Counted from the first letter of the stretch, positions 34,152 to 45,819 are shown. The stretch is DNA of 64,000 nucleotides from Chrysaora quinquecirrha (GCA_014526335.1 JACTAT010000156.1:404840-468839); one strand, 5' to 3'. Numbers and translations are program-made. Notes: generated by a model not told the origin, from the letters alone.

Positions 34152-35234
34152 CCAAATAAATTAGACTCTCAAGCTAAATGTTGTCACTGTGGTGGAAAAT
34201 ACCCTCATAATTCAACTTGCCCTGCTAAAGGGAAAACATGCAACACTTGTGGTAAAACAAATCATTTTGCCTCGGTTTGCAAAGGGAAAAAGCAGCCTGT
34301 TAAGACAAATAGGAAACAATTTAAGAAGAAAAACACTCTTCACCCTTTGGTTCATTCAGATTCAAATTCACATTCTGAAAATGAGTACATGTATGCTGTT
34401 GGCAAGGGAGGGAAAAGCAGTCTGACTGTCACGGTTAAAGTTTTGAATAACACTTTTGAAATGATGGTGGATACTGGTCCATCTGTAAATGTCATCGAAA
34501 AAGCACATTTGCAAAACTAAGCAATGTCCATTTGCAAGATACAAAAACAAAAGCTTTTTCATACAGCAGTGATAAACCTGTCAAGTTCTTAGGAAAATTT
34601 CAGGCTGTAATTGAGACGAAAAAGAAATATGATGTTGCAACATTTTTCGTGGTTGATTACAACAATAGTGGCAATTTGAAGTCTACATTTGAACGCAACT
34701 GCAACGCATTCTTTGCATTCGCCGCTTGAAACCAGAGACCAAAACTTAAATAGAATACTGCAGAAATTCAAGAATGTTTTTACTGGTCTTGGTAAGCTAA
34801 GGCTATTAGTAATTACCGGCCCCGGCCCTGGAGCCCCGGCCCCGTCCCCGGCCCTGATTTTTCAACATGTAATTTTTTTGTAATATACGGCCCCGGCCCC
34901 GGCCCCGGCCCTAATTTCCAAAACTTCATTTTTTCCGATTTCCATAATTCCCGTTATTCTTAATAGCTAACTTGAATAAAAATATTTTATTTGAAGTTTT
35001 TAGTAACTTGTTAGTTGAGATATTCATGCTCAAATTTTCCGCCACCCTCAAACCACAGAAATGGGTGATTGGCCTAAAAACATTTCTGTTTGCGACAGTT
35101 ATGTAACTGAAATGTCAATAGTACAGAGAATAGGGTTTTTATAAGAAAGAAAGAAGGGGTATTCGGTATTGTACCGGCATTTTATATCATGTGTTATTAT
35201 TATTATAATTATCATTCTGTCATATCCTTCAATA

Positions 35235-35616
35235 CACTTTTTTTTAATAAGCAACCGTTCAATAAGCAACTAGGGCTGAACTGACCTTAACATTAAGCAA
35301 CTGGAGGGCTCAATTGAACTAAGCAACTAAGAAGTCAAACAGCCAAGCTTATTCTCTTTCTTGTGTTAGGAAATTGTTCTTCGTTCTTATGTTTTGCATT
35401 TTGAAGTTTCTTTTGCTAACGTTTTTCCACTTACTGTCTCCCGAAAGTCATGTTGTAGGCCTAACAGATGACGATTTTGACCCGCGAAGTCAGAGGTGGT
35501 TAGTAGGTACCAAAAATGTTAAGCAACGTTAAGCAACTTTGAGGGCTGAATTGTCTAAACTTTTAAGCAACTTTAAAGGCTGGACCAAAGTCAAGTTGCT
35601 TATTAAAAAAAAAGTG
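35235..35616. mobile_element. Tc1/mariner-type MITE, 382 bp
   Basis: TIR CACTTTTTTTTAATAAGC at 35235 with the inverse ending at 35616 (one extra A in the poly-A run). It is flanked on both sides by TA (35233-35234 and 35617-35618). Internally it carries many AAGCAAC motifs in direct and near-direct repeats. No ORF. Confidence 0.8.
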
Positions 35617-35713
35617 TACACTCGATATGAAGGAAGCACTCAATGTTCCATTCAGCCTGGAAAGACAATAAACAAGTAAGTCTAAAATACCGGTTCTCAG
35701 GACATATATTTAT

Positions 35714-35905
35714 GAAAAAGTAAGACAAAACGTATATTGCTTGTACAGTTACCATAACTCTCTGACGCTTATAGGTTTACAAAAAAGTAAGACAAAACGT
35801 ATATTGCTTATACAGCTAACATAACTCTCTGACGCTTATAGGTTTATAAAAAAAAGTAAGACAAAACGTATATTGCTTATACAGTTAACATAACTCTCTG
35901 AAGCT
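35714..35905. repeat. 67-69-bp minisatellite, three copies
   Basis: Three near-identical units, each with GTAAGACAAAACGTATATTG followed by ATAACTCTCTGA and GCTTAT. Copy length differences come from the A-run before GTAAGAC. Confidence 0.92.
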
Positions 35906-36465
35906 TATTGATTCATAGGCAGGGGATTTTCCATAACAATCTGACTTTCAACCTAACTTTGAATTTTATTACACATTTTGGGAAAATCTGATTCCAAATA
36001 CGAGATGGGCCCTGTGAAATTTTGAGCAGAAGTTGGACTTTTTGATTACGTCATCAAAGTGCCTTTTTTACCCTTTGACTGTAATAACTCTTTACTGGTG
36101 CATCAAAAGAGGTTGATAAGGGAAGATATGTATTCTCCTGACTTAGAGCTTTTGATTGATATATTGCGAGTTCGATATAACTAAACTTCACCCAAATCAT
36201 AACATCCGGAAAGGACGGAAAGCAGGAGAAATAAAATCAGGGCCGCTGCCGGGGCTGCAAGGCTGGGGCCGGTAATTACTAATAAAAAATTACATGTTGA
36301 AAAATCAGGGCCGGGGCCAGGGCCGGAGACGGAGCCGGGGCCGGGGCTGCAGGGCCGGGGCCGGTGATTACTAATAGCCGTAAGCTAAAGGGACATCAAA
36401 TAACTGTGAGTGTTGATGATGACGTCACTCCAGTGGCAGAACCACATCGACGTATTCCATACCGT

Positions 36466-36704
36466 GGTAGAAAATAGGTGGAATGCACGTATATTTACCT
36501 AAATGTCGGGATTTGTAGGTAGAATTTGGGGGGAAATGCGTAGGTGGACCGTAGGTAGAAGCTTTTCTTCTAACTTTTCTGTTGTGTGGTGGATGTAAGC
36601 TTCCAAACCAGAGGCTGACTTTATGTTTGAGCTATATGTTTAAGCTACAATGTGATATAAAAAAATCAAGGTTGCACTGGTGATTTTGATGTTCAGTGCA
36701 ACTA
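36466..36704. other. No gene; short hairpin next to TA insertion site
   Basis: After the last gypsy fragment I see no coding signature. GTTGCACTG and CAGTGCAAC (36671-36702) form a 9-bp stem whose base lies just before the TA at 36703-36704 used by the next element. Confidence 0.5.
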
Positions 36705-37470
36705 GAGCCCCTGCGCCCTGAGTCGCCACCTTGAAGCGCAACATAAAATAATTCGCGTAGCGAAATAAATTTGACAACGAAACTTACGATAAGTATATTC
36801 TCCAATGCATAATAACCTTTAGTATCAAATTTAAGATATAGTTTGTGAGTGAATCATGTCAAAATTTTATCCCAAAGACGTTGCACTCAAAATGGCCTAA
36901 ATTCTTTCGATGCACCATGAGTCAACACCAATGGCGAAAGCAGCAAAATCATTTGTGCTCCACCGCAGAGGAACGATTACTCTGCGTAAAAAAGCGGCAG
37001 TTGGCCTGAATCGCGTTTGCGTGATAGGGTGTCGACTCAAGGTACATTTTTGTAAACCCGACTGGGGCTCGAAAAAAAGTTCAGTTTTACAATGGTTACT
37101 CAAAATAACAACTGATGCTGTTGAAATTATCAAAGCAGAGGAATGTAACAACTTATCCAAGAAGAAAATTTAATGTACAGTCAACCAAATCAAAAGATTT
37201 TCACGAAAGGAAAAGTGTTTGAAAAAATAAATTTGGAAAATGGCAGACAACTTACCGTAACTTTTCCGGTGGGTTTCGAAAACTTGTTTTATAGCAAAAA
37301 TGTACAGTTTTCGACGAAAATAATAATAAAATTGTAAAAAAATGGTAAGAAGTAACTATTTTTTCATTTTTTAATTCAAGTTTCCTAAACAAAGAAGGAT
37401 TTGAAGCGGAATCAAAGTACATAATATTTTTCCAAATTATTGCTGGTGGCGACTTAGGGCGCAGGGGCTC
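36705..37470. mobile_element. TA-flanked TIR element, 766 bp (Tc1/mariner-like)
   Basis: TIR GAGCCCCTGCGCCCTGAGTC is mirrored by a right end with one difference, and the pair extends through GCCACC. TA dinucleotides flank it at 36703-36704 and 37471-37472. Two overlapping opposite-strand ORFs of about 87 codons (near 36900-37170) show no domain I recognise, so it is probably non-autonomous. Confidence 0.8.
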
Positions 37471-37794
37471 TATTGAGTAGTTGAAGCACAGGTGGTGGGG
37501 AATAAGACAGAAAACAGGCTGAATTTTCTTAGGCCCTGTGTGTATTTATAATTCCAATGAAATTTGATTAACTAAAGAGTTTGAATAAATACAAATCGAC
37601 TATCTACTTATACAATCTGTTCCTTGTTTTCTTTTTGTCTTTCGAATTTGTCAAGCCAGCGCTGTTTTTGTTTTTATTTGCCTTCATCTGCTGTTCGCTA
37701 CAACTAGGCCGAACCGCCATTTCAATAACTAGTACCAGGCTCCGACCCTGCGACGCAAGCACATGGAGCACGGTATAAGTATAAATCATTGAAC

Positions 37795-37808
37795 TATATA
37801 TAAAAAGA
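37795..37808 (+). promoter_or_regulatory. TATA-box-like element in left foldback arm
   Basis: CTATATATAAAAAG lies about 40 bp before an ATG in good context at 37849. The same TATATAAAAAGACTGGAACG block is preserved in the opposite arm (around 40005-40025, minus orientation). Promoter function is inferred. Confidence 0.4.
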
Positions 37809-37848
37809 CTGGAACGATAACCTTATTGTGCAAAAAGCGTAACCAAAA

Positions 37849-37959
37849 ATGGCGGACATGGAGCGAGAGCTTGCACGTATGCGCGAGATGCGCGAACATA
37901 AGGTTCAGTATGGAAACATAGGGACCCTATGCGCGTGTTCGAAGAACGACTCTGGTTGA
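37849..37959 (+). CDS. Short ORF, 36 codons, unknown
   Basis: Begins AAAAATGGCGG (good start context), and the N-terminus is MADMERELARMREMREHKVQ, a charged, helix-prone sequence. It follows the TATA-like box. It could be a first exon or a by-product; no homologous family is recognised, and the opposite arm does not keep the same ATG. Low confidence. Confidence 0.25.
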   Translation: MADMERELARMREMREHKVQYGNIGTLCACSKNDSG

Positions 37960-38009
37960 ATATAGCTATTTCGGTCAAATGATGAAAGATGTTAATCGGT
38001 ATGCACAAC

Positions 38010-38760
38010 AATGACGATAATGATTATCATGATAATGGTGGTGGTTATGATGATGATGTTGATGATCACGATGATTATGATGCTTGTTGGTAGGGGTGAT
38101 TGTGATGGTAGTATGGATGTAGTGGTGGTGGTAGAGGTGGTTGTGGTGCTGAAGGTAGGGGTGCTTGTGATGGTTGTGTGGGGATGATCGTGGTGATGAT
38201 TGTAGGGGTTGTGGTGGTGGTGATAGGGGTGGTCGAGGTGATGGTTGTAGGGGTAGTTGTGGTGGTGGTGATAAGGGCGTGGTGGTTTTGATAGAGGTGA
38301 TCGTGGTGATGGTTGTAGGGGTGGCTGTGGTGGTGGTTTTAGGGGCTGGTGGTGGTGATAAGGGTGGTGTTGGTGATGGTTTTAGGGGTGGTTGTGGTGG
38401 TGGTGATAGGGGTGGTGGTGTGATAGTTGTAGGGGTGATTGTGGTGGTGGTGATAAGGGTGGTGGTGTGGTAGTGATGGTTTTAGGGGTGGTTGTGGTGG
38501 TGGTGATAGGGGTGGTGGTGGTGATGGTTTTAGGGGTGGTTGTGGTGGTGGTGATAAGGGTGGTGGTGGTGATGGTTTTAGGGGTGGTTGTGGTGGTGGT
38601 GATAGGGGTGGTGGTGGTGATGGTTGTAGGGGTGATTGTGGTGGTGGTGAGTTCCTTTAGATCTTGCCGCAGCCACACTATCAATGATAGTGATGGTAAT
38701 CATGATGATGATGATGATAATGATGATGGTGATTATTATTATTATTATTATTATTATGAC
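38010..38760. repeat. G/T-rich minisatellite (48-bp unit) with GAT/ATT microsatellites
   Basis: Strongly strand-asymmetric DNA. From about 38360 to 38650 a 48-bp unit containing GATGGTTTTAGGGGTGGTTG and GTGGTGGTGATA repeats about four to five times; the flanks are looser GGT/GAT repeats. It ends in (GAT)n and (ATT)n tracts at 38700-38757. The apparent Thr-rich or Val-rich ORFs on the two strands are artefacts of the repeat. Confidence 0.93.
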
Positions 38761-39105
38761 GATTTTATGGTGAGGATGATAATAATGAAGATTTGTTTTG
38801 AAAACTGGTTTGAAATTGCCGCTCTTTGCCAAGACTCTTTGATTAATGTTGAGAATGCGTGAAATGTCATTTACCAATCAAAGGTGGCAATTTGCCAGTT
38901 TCAAATGGTAAACAGCCATGAGTCAGATGCAATCAAGCTTGTGCGAAGAGAAAATTGTCACATGACCTTAAATCGACAAAGGGGCTTGTGAAGAACTAAC
39001 CGCAAATTGCGCATAAATGGCCGAGACAATGGCCCTAATGGCATTGTTGAGATGCTTATACTATTGTTACACGTTTTCCATTGTTCAAGCGTTGGTTAGT
39101 CAGTG

Positions 39106-39148
<43 letters not shown>

Positions 39149-39149
39149 G
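39106..39149. repeat. (GTTA)n microsatellite
   Basis: About eleven uninterrupted GTTA tetranucleotides in the loop of the foldback element. Confidence 0.95.
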
Positions 39150-40042
39150 ACACGCCACCCCACACCAATGTGTTCGAAATTCTTCGAACACAAAAATGAG
39201 AAAAAATGCCGTGCAAGACTGGTTTGAAGCCAAATATGACGATGAATTCGAGATAAATCAAGAAAAATTACTTTCAGATGTCAAAAACGCAGATTTGAGA
39301 GTAATTTACGACCGTTGAAACTAGCTTTTTTTGATTCTGCTCGGATTTATGGACCAAAACGACGTTGCACGTAACAACTTTTCGGTAGGCCGCCTTCAAA
39401 ATACCAAATCCAGCTACTAGATCTGAGATAAAAACCACTAAAAAATACGAATAATACATTTTAGGAAGCAGTTTTACATAGTTATGATGCTAAATATCTT
39501 TATATATAATGTATTGACATTGAAATCTTGGATTTTATCGTCACCTGAACCGACCTGAACGAAGCCTGCTCTCATACTTCATATACAGCAGTTTATTCTT
39601 AATTTACTCGGTACAGATGTTCTTTCATAATGTCTTTATTTCTGTTTTCCCATGAAACTTTAACCTTTTTAAAATATATTATATGATAAGTTCTTCTAAC
39701 TCTGCAACTTTTGAAATCAGTGATCGGGTGGCCTAAGCTTTGTTTACAGCAACTTCAACACAGCCGTTCTTCGTTTCAAAAACAAATTTTGAAATTATAA
39801 CTCCAGGTTCAGTTGCAGTAGCTATTTCTTTCATTTTCCACCCAAAACCACTAGGTTAAACCAATTTTCGTGCACAAAATCGAGCAATATGTGAATGCAT
39901 ATTTTACGTACTGAGCCCTTGTTCTTCTGAAAACCCATACGTGCAGACATTCCTCAGGCGCGCAAAATTGGTTACGCATTCTACAGACATCAGAACAATA
40001 GAGTTGTCGTTCCAGTCTTTTTATATAAAGTTCAATGGTGTA

Positions 40043-40656
40043 AATAAGATAAAGGTCTGCAGGTTGCTAACACTTGTGTTTTCTTCTTCGCAATTTTGAC
40101 CTCAAAATTGCAGATAAAACTTTAGAAATCCTGCAAATCTGGAACTAATTGATTATAATTGCAGCGTAAGATCAATGTTTATCTATTTTCGTTGGTATTT
40201 TTTCTAAATCTTAAGTTTTATCTGCAATTTTTAGTCAAGAGAGCCCTATAGGAATCAGCCTGCTGGTCGAAAAGCTACCTCTACCTTTGAATCATGTTTG
40301 AATATTGATAATTTAAATATTTTTTTATTTATTTATTCGATTTTCCTTCAAATAAAAGGAAATAAATAGAAATAAAATCCTTGACGCTGCCCATTTTTTG
40401 AATGCCACTGCGCAGGAATGGACCGGTGGCTTTCCTCGATCATCCGGAGACTCCGATCGTTGTGCCCATTTCGGCCTCTTGTCTGGAAAAGACAGAGGAT
40501 TTATTTATTTTGAAGCCATGGTTACATAGAGGAATGTTGTGTGAACATTTTGAGGGCAAAAGCTTGGTGGTTACTGGCTGACGAGCAAAGCAAGGGCGAG
40601 GAAGAAAACACAAAGTGTGATTTGGCCTACGGCAACCTGCAGATCTTTATCTTATT
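40043..40656. mobile_element. TA-flanked TIR element inside foldback arm, 614 bp
   Basis: AATAAGATAAAGGTCTGCAG at 40043 is mirrored at 40656 (one mismatch) and the pair extends through GTTGC. TA lies on both sides (40041-40042, 40657-40658). The opposite foldback arm (37775-37795) retains the uninterrupted site, which supports an insertion after the arms formed. No ORF is recognised. Confidence 0.78.
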
Positions 40657-40953
40657 TATACTTATACCGTGCTCCATGTGCTTGCGTCGCAGGGTCGGAG
40701 CCTGGTACTAGTTATTGAAATGGCGGTTCGGCCTAGTTGTAGCAAACAGCAGATGAAGGCAAATAAAAACAAAAACAGCGCTGGCTTGACAAATTCAAAA
40801 GACAAAAAGAAAACAAGGAACAGATTGTATAAGTAGATAGTCGATTTGTATTTATTCAAACTCTTTAGTTAATCAAATTTCATTGGAATTATAAATACAC
40901 ACAGGGCCTAAGAAAATTCAGCCTGTTTTCTGTCTTATTCCCCACCACCTGTG

Positions 40954-42179
40954 GTTAAAGAGACGCAGCGGTCATACGAAATGGACGAGCCTTCGGTGGC
41001 GACTTGTTTCGTGCTGCAGTGTACAGAGGTGTGCTTTTAAGAGATGTGAAAGACCAGCGGTGTATATGACAAGGAAAGTGTCTCAACTTGGAACAGTGCT
41101 ACATTGTCTTGAATAGTAGTGAGGATAAGTTTGGACTTGGTTTTCTCAATGGTATAAGCCAGCACCATGTTTGATGCAGGCTTTTTAGGCCTTCCCGCAG
41201 TTCGAGCCTCTTTGCTCATGGAGGTGGAAACGAGAAACTTTGACGTGATAGATGGATGGCGGAGGTATACTGCTACAGATTGAGGCTATTTTCAACTTCA
41301 GGAAATTGAAAATGTGGGAGTAAAAATTCTTCAATGCTCGACATGAAATTCTTGTCCGTTGTCCCATGTTGTTCCAACAAGGTAAGTCACTTCTCATTAG
41401 CCGTTCTTTGGGTTGCTCTCTTCGGCATACCAGAAAACCGGGACGTGGGACCCCTAGATGGGACCCCAGGACGTGGGACGCCTAAGGTGGGACCTCGGGA
41501 CGGGGGACCCCGGGATGAGGGACCCCTAAGGTGGGACATCATTGCAAGTATTGTTGTTCAATGTTCATCAAGGTTAAATCTACAGTATAGTATTCCTTGA
41601 TCATTTGTCATATTCTATTCAGTCCTACTCGTTTCGTACTCGGTGCGTGTGCATACCAAAGTAAGTTCCGTTTAGTTTTCTTCTTCGTTCCTTTATTTAA
41701 TCTCAGTTAATGAATACGTATTTTGATTAATTATTTAGTTTTCATAGTTTGATTTATTAGTATTTCTAGCTATGTCTCTTCTTATAATTCGTCTAGATTC
41801 TGTAGTTGAATTAATTATATTTCTTTGTTCGTTTTTATTTTAGTTCGAACCGATTCGTCGATTCGTCGATTTGTCAATTTATGCGATTTAACGATTTACA
41901 AGAATTTATGATTTATCAATGGTTTTGTGATCTTTGTCTACTCGATTCTACCGATTGTCGATTCCAATGTTCTACTCGGTTCTACCGTGCCGCATTCTAT
42001 CGCGCTCGAATTCTGCGCACCACAGACGTAACTTGAGAACCTTCTTGAGAAATCGACCAAAATCGACCATGCACACGCTGCATCAAGGTGTAAACTCGCT
42101 AAATCCCTAGAAGAATGTATGAAAGTTGCCCGTGTGCATCGGCTCATAGTTCTCATGACCAAAATCGTGAAAATCATAT
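40954..42179. other. Non-coding; short GC-rich repeat at 41440-41525
   Basis: No convincing gene. A minus ORF (41037-41219) has a GRPKKPAS AT-hook-like motif but no other support. 41440-41525 holds about five degenerate copies of a GGGACGTGGGACCCCTA-like unit. Confidence 0.45.
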
Positions 42180-42315
42180 GATCACAATCATAACCCCGAT
42201 CATAATCATAATCATAATCATACATGACCATAATCATAATCATAATCATGATCAGTAAGAATCATATGATCATAATTATAACCACGATCATAATCATAAT
42301 CACAATCATATTTAA
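42180..42315. repeat. (ATAATC)n microsatellite
   Basis: Runs of CATAAT with interspersed CATATGATCA and ACCACGATCATAAT variants. It ends just before the direct repeat at 42316. Confidence 0.9.
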
Positions 42316-42657
42316 ATACGGGTTAAATCGAGATTTAAGCTGAGTTAAAACAACTAGGACGTTAGCTTAAGTTGTTGTTGCTGTTGTTGTTGTTGTTGCT
42401 AGCTCAGGTTGGGTTGTTCTGAGTTGTTCATTCCACAGGTTCGGTTGGCTTTGGCTTTACTTATGGCAAACATTTACAGCTTGCCGCAGGCTGTCTGGTG
42501 TGATTTCACTCCTAGTAATCAACACCTCGTAGTATAGTCGCACCGCATTTCCGTAGTAGGAGACCGTAGGCATTTTGCTGGGTTTAGTATTTGGTGTTTC
42601 GTGTGAGCAGGTCATTCTGTGTGGTTCGCGGACAGGCTGCAGTTTGTTCGATCGTCT
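42316..42657. repeat. 342-bp direct repeat, copy 1
   Basis: Begins ATACGGGTTAAATCG and ends GTTCGATCGTCT. It matches 46523-46858 at roughly 90 percent by eye, with a (GTT)n length difference. Orientation is the same. It could be an LTR pair of a large non-coding retrotransposon derivative or an old segmental duplication; no clear primer site, polypurine tract or target duplication is seen. Confidence 0.9.
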
Positions 42658-44756
42658 AGTTTCATTTTTCGTCGAGTATGCCGTTATACATTCAAAGTTG
42701 TTGTTTCCGATTAAGGTAGCTAAGAGCAAGTGGTTCGCGGTAGGTTTGTGGTCTTTATGAGCAAAGTTACGTACCGAGCTTAGTGCAAAACGGCATTCTC
42801 TGACGATTTTCTTGTGTTAAAATATTCGCGGCATTGGGTGCTCTTTTTTCATTGACAACCATGCCGTATATTTAATTATTTGAGGGTTGGCCTGTAGTTT
42901 CAACCTTGGTTTGGTGTATATAATACATATATTCCTTCTCTTCTTTCGTTCCTTAGTCCTTTTTAGTCATGGGAATTAACGCTGGGCTAGGTAACATGAA
43001 CTGAATTCAGGTCGCAAATATAAAGCAACAGTTTCTCAGCAGCAGCCCTTGTTATCACAAGCCCAAGGCGGCCAAAGCTAATTCCAAATCAGATTGCTTT
43101 GATTGACGACAATAGATAGTGTACAAAAATATCAACCTAATCATCAGAGTAAAGTGAGGGGGAAATGCTTTGCGATACACTATTGCTTATTTCTGGTGGT
43201 CTTGTATTGCAACAGCTTTACAACAACAGCTTAACTGGCGCATTTTCCGTTTTTCTGAGGACGTTGTGTGCACACCACAGGCCTTGGTCGTGGGCGTTGG
43301 CATTCCGTTTGCGTGGCGTGGTCAATGGAAGCGGCCCGCATTGTCCAGCATTGTCTGTAGCCAAGGTCTATAAAGTTAACGTTGAATGTGAATCTAAACG
43401 CCGAGCTTTCGATTCTTTGACGACACTACTGAGGGTGTGGTCAATACAGCAAATTACAGTGGGAAGTTTCAGTGTTTTTGTAAGGCAAATAGCATATTAG
43501 AAAAAACAAATTTTTAGAACATGTGCTGAAGCGTTTTATAACGAGATCTGATTCTCCGGTGGTCCTGTCAATAACTTATGTTGCAACTTTCCTAGTAACC
43601 CAATATTGATTTGCATTGCCTTTTGACGGATCACCTAGCGAATCTATACGCACTGCTGTGGTGGATGCGCACTACTGCGGTGGTGTATTTTGCGTGCTGT
43701 GGTGTAAATAAATTATGTATTATCCTGTTGGCTCAACGATTTTTTTCCCTTGTTCTGGGTATCCATGGCCTTGTTCTAGTATGGTATCCATTTATTTTGC
43801 TTTCTGATCTGTCCAGAGAAATGACGGGGGGTAGTATGAATTGACCGACAGGCATAACCACCATCTGTTTGTCTCCTAAGCTTATTTTCTGAGGGGAAAA
43901 GGAAACTGCTCAAGCGTCAATCCAACCCTTAAGTTAGTGAAACATGGCGTATCTGGTCAAAATATGAAGGTTAGTCCCAACCCCCCAATCCGGGGTCCCT
44001 GGTAAAGTAAGCTAACAGATCTTTGATCTCTAGAGCACCTTGTCATTTTCGCCTCGTATCTGAGAGGTCCACTAGGACACACGGGTTTATCACCAAGTAT
44101 AGGTCAAACAGGGCTGGATCATCTCAAATGATGATGCCTATTTTCCAAGCATGGTTTGGGGGCCTTTCGAATAGTGGCGGTAGGAAGGGTCTTCAAGTAG
44201 CCTTTACGAGAGCCATCTTCACAAGCTATAGTGTTGGCAGTTTTGTTTGAAGCTGCATGTGGTATTCTGCTCGATTCGGAATGCCTGGCGCTGTGCATGA
44301 AGTAAGAAAACTAACAAGGCCAGGGTGCTGCTATGAGTCAAGTGAGCAGGGAGGACCTGCTCTATAACATAACAGTGCTTCCTCCGATTTCGTCAGTAAG
44401 AGCCCCCAGACTTATTGCCAAGCGATTGTGTGTATAGTAAATGCATTTTTTGTGGCCTACTGTGCAGCCCCTAGGACCCATGGGTTGAGTCAGTCGGCAC
44501 GCTTAGCACACTCGCTAGGAACCTGCCTCTAATTGTTCTCTTATCATAAGAGAGTTGGAGACAACTGGGCAACATCGTAGCGACCGATTTTTTTTTCGCT
44601 GTCGTAATATAGCATTGATTTGTTATTATGCTAAATCCCAGGCTTTTGTCCCTAAGTCCAGACCCCAATTGTGAGACTTTGCACGGTCTTCAATTTGTAG
44701 TTTCTTCTTTGCCCAAGACGGGGAACTTCATAAACCGTGCCTAAACCTCTCCCGAA

Positions 44757-45092
44757 AGGGGAAAGCAGCGTGGCTTGGTGCTGGGACGAGATTGCCTTGT
44801 ATGACCCTCGGCAACAGTGGCTTGGTAAGGTTCCCAAAAAAGGAACGCGGCACAGCTTGGTGGCTTGGTAAGCCTCCCAGAAAGGGAAAGGCAGTTCAGG
44901 CTCGGCTACTTGTTTAAACATACGCTCTCCAACCCTCTTCTCACCTGTGCAAGTGTGGTGCAGCTCTGACGAATTCCGTACATGGCTATCTTGTTTGTAC
45001 AACGCTGTTGGTGCTTGAACGAGATTGCCCGATATTACCCGCAGTAACAGTGGCTTGGTGAGGCTCCCGGAAAGGGAAAGCGGCAAAGCTTG
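44757..45092. repeat. Structured repeat modules, left cluster
   Basis: Three to four diverged copies of a module of about 80-100 bp with CAGTGGCTTGGTAAGG, then a small hairpin (CTCCC, A-rich loop, GGGAAAG), then a GACGAGATTGCC block. Copies are separated by variable spacers. Confidence 0.75.
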
Positions 45093-45819
45093 CAAAGTCA
45101 GGATAATTTTCCTGACCTTTCCTGTGTTTGCTAGATTATAACTCCTAGCTAATGGCACGAACCAAGGTCACCAGGTTACATAAACCCGAAACACACCTGG
45201 AAGAAAGTAAGGAATGACTTTAGGGTATTAGGCTATCACGGAGCTTGACTTTTAGCATGACCTTCATAAGTTCCCGGAGGGTAAATCTTGATTACGCCTT
45301 ATAAGTTGATATCACAAGCAGGACTAGTTAGAGTGGCCATGATCTTATTCCAGTGGGGTTTGGCCATGGGTTAACTGTGATCAATGCCCAAGTACTTGCT
45401 CTGGCACTGCAGCCTCGCAATTTCAGGTCTTAACAGTTGTCTCCGACATTTTGCATCTGCAACGGGTCAAGTAGGCAGGACTAATAATGGGCATGTTGCG
45501 AAGCGCAATAACTCTATAACGCTGTCAACACAGTCTCTTGTTCTCAAAGCATGCATTTTAGAGCTTGACCTGGTGCACGTTTGTGGGCTCTCTCAACAAA
45601 ATTCATAGCTCTATACCGCAAGTTAGGAATGAATTAGTTAGATAGGCAGGGCGGGAATTGGTAGGTTAGGCCAGGTATTCATCTTTTCTCGGTGGTACGC
45701 AAGTCTGCTTGTGTCCTTTCTCGTTTCTCAGTTCAGGAATCAAATGGAAGCTACCTAGTTTATTCAACAATATTTGAGCATGTCTGGTCCGGGCCTGAAG
45801 GCGATACTGTGCAACGATT

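Larger units (their letters stand above)
34801..36379. mobile_element. MULE-like non-autonomous element with 9-bp target duplication
   Basis: TIR GGCTATTAGTAATTACCGG at 34801 is mirrored at 36361-36379 (one mismatch). The flanks are GTAAGCTAA at 34792-34800 and 36380-36388, a perfect 9-bp duplication, the length typical of Mutator-like elements. Subterminal CCGGCCCC/GGGGCCGG clusters occur at both ends. No transposase is encoded; it contains a younger TA-flanked MITE (35235-35616) and a 67-69-bp minisatellite. Excision of the element with one duplication rejoins the gypsy frame. Confidence 0.88.
31722..36465 (+). pseudogene. Second Ty3/gypsy element, shredded by nested insertions
   Basis: Plus-strand fragments appear in correct order. 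Gag capsid pieces are at 31722-31855 (RKRALLLYQAG) and 32296-32361 (DTAKAKLTEYFEPQQN). Two zinc knuckles are at about 34174-34275 (CHCGGKYPHNSTC and CNTCGKTNHFASVC). The protease box VDTGPSVNVI is near 34467. A linker to RT contains FKNVFTGLGKL (34771-34800), continued at 36389 by KGHQITVSVDDDVTPVAE and HRRIPYR. The intervening DNA belongs to separate transposons. About 100 Gag residues between EPQQN and the knuckles are missing, and a stop follows the protease box. It is older than the minus-strand gypsy and of another family. Confidence 0.88.
37487..40953. mobile_element. 3.5-kb foldback element with diverging inverted arms
   Basis: CACAGGTGGTGGGGAATAAG at 37487 is mirrored at 40953. The outer about 300 bp of each arm (37487-37790 and 40657-40953) are nearly identical inverted copies; the next block (37787-37830 and about 39990-40040) is also conserved. 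Similarity fades toward the loop, which holds a minisatellite and microsatellites. The right arm is split by another TIR element (40043-40656). No transposase is found. Confidence 0.8.

Noticed and set aside
36897..37173. Overlapping 87-codon ORFs on opposite strands as a transposase
   Set aside because: No DDE motif or helix-turn-helix block is recognisable, and the element is only 766 bp; more likely non-autonomous.
38382..38862. Thr-rich and Val-rich ORFs at the minisatellite
   Set aside because: They follow simple GGT/GAT repeats on both strands and lack any start context or domain.
41037..41219. Minus ORF with GRPKKPAS as an AT-hook protein
   Set aside because: A single short motif in a 60-codon ORF without other support.
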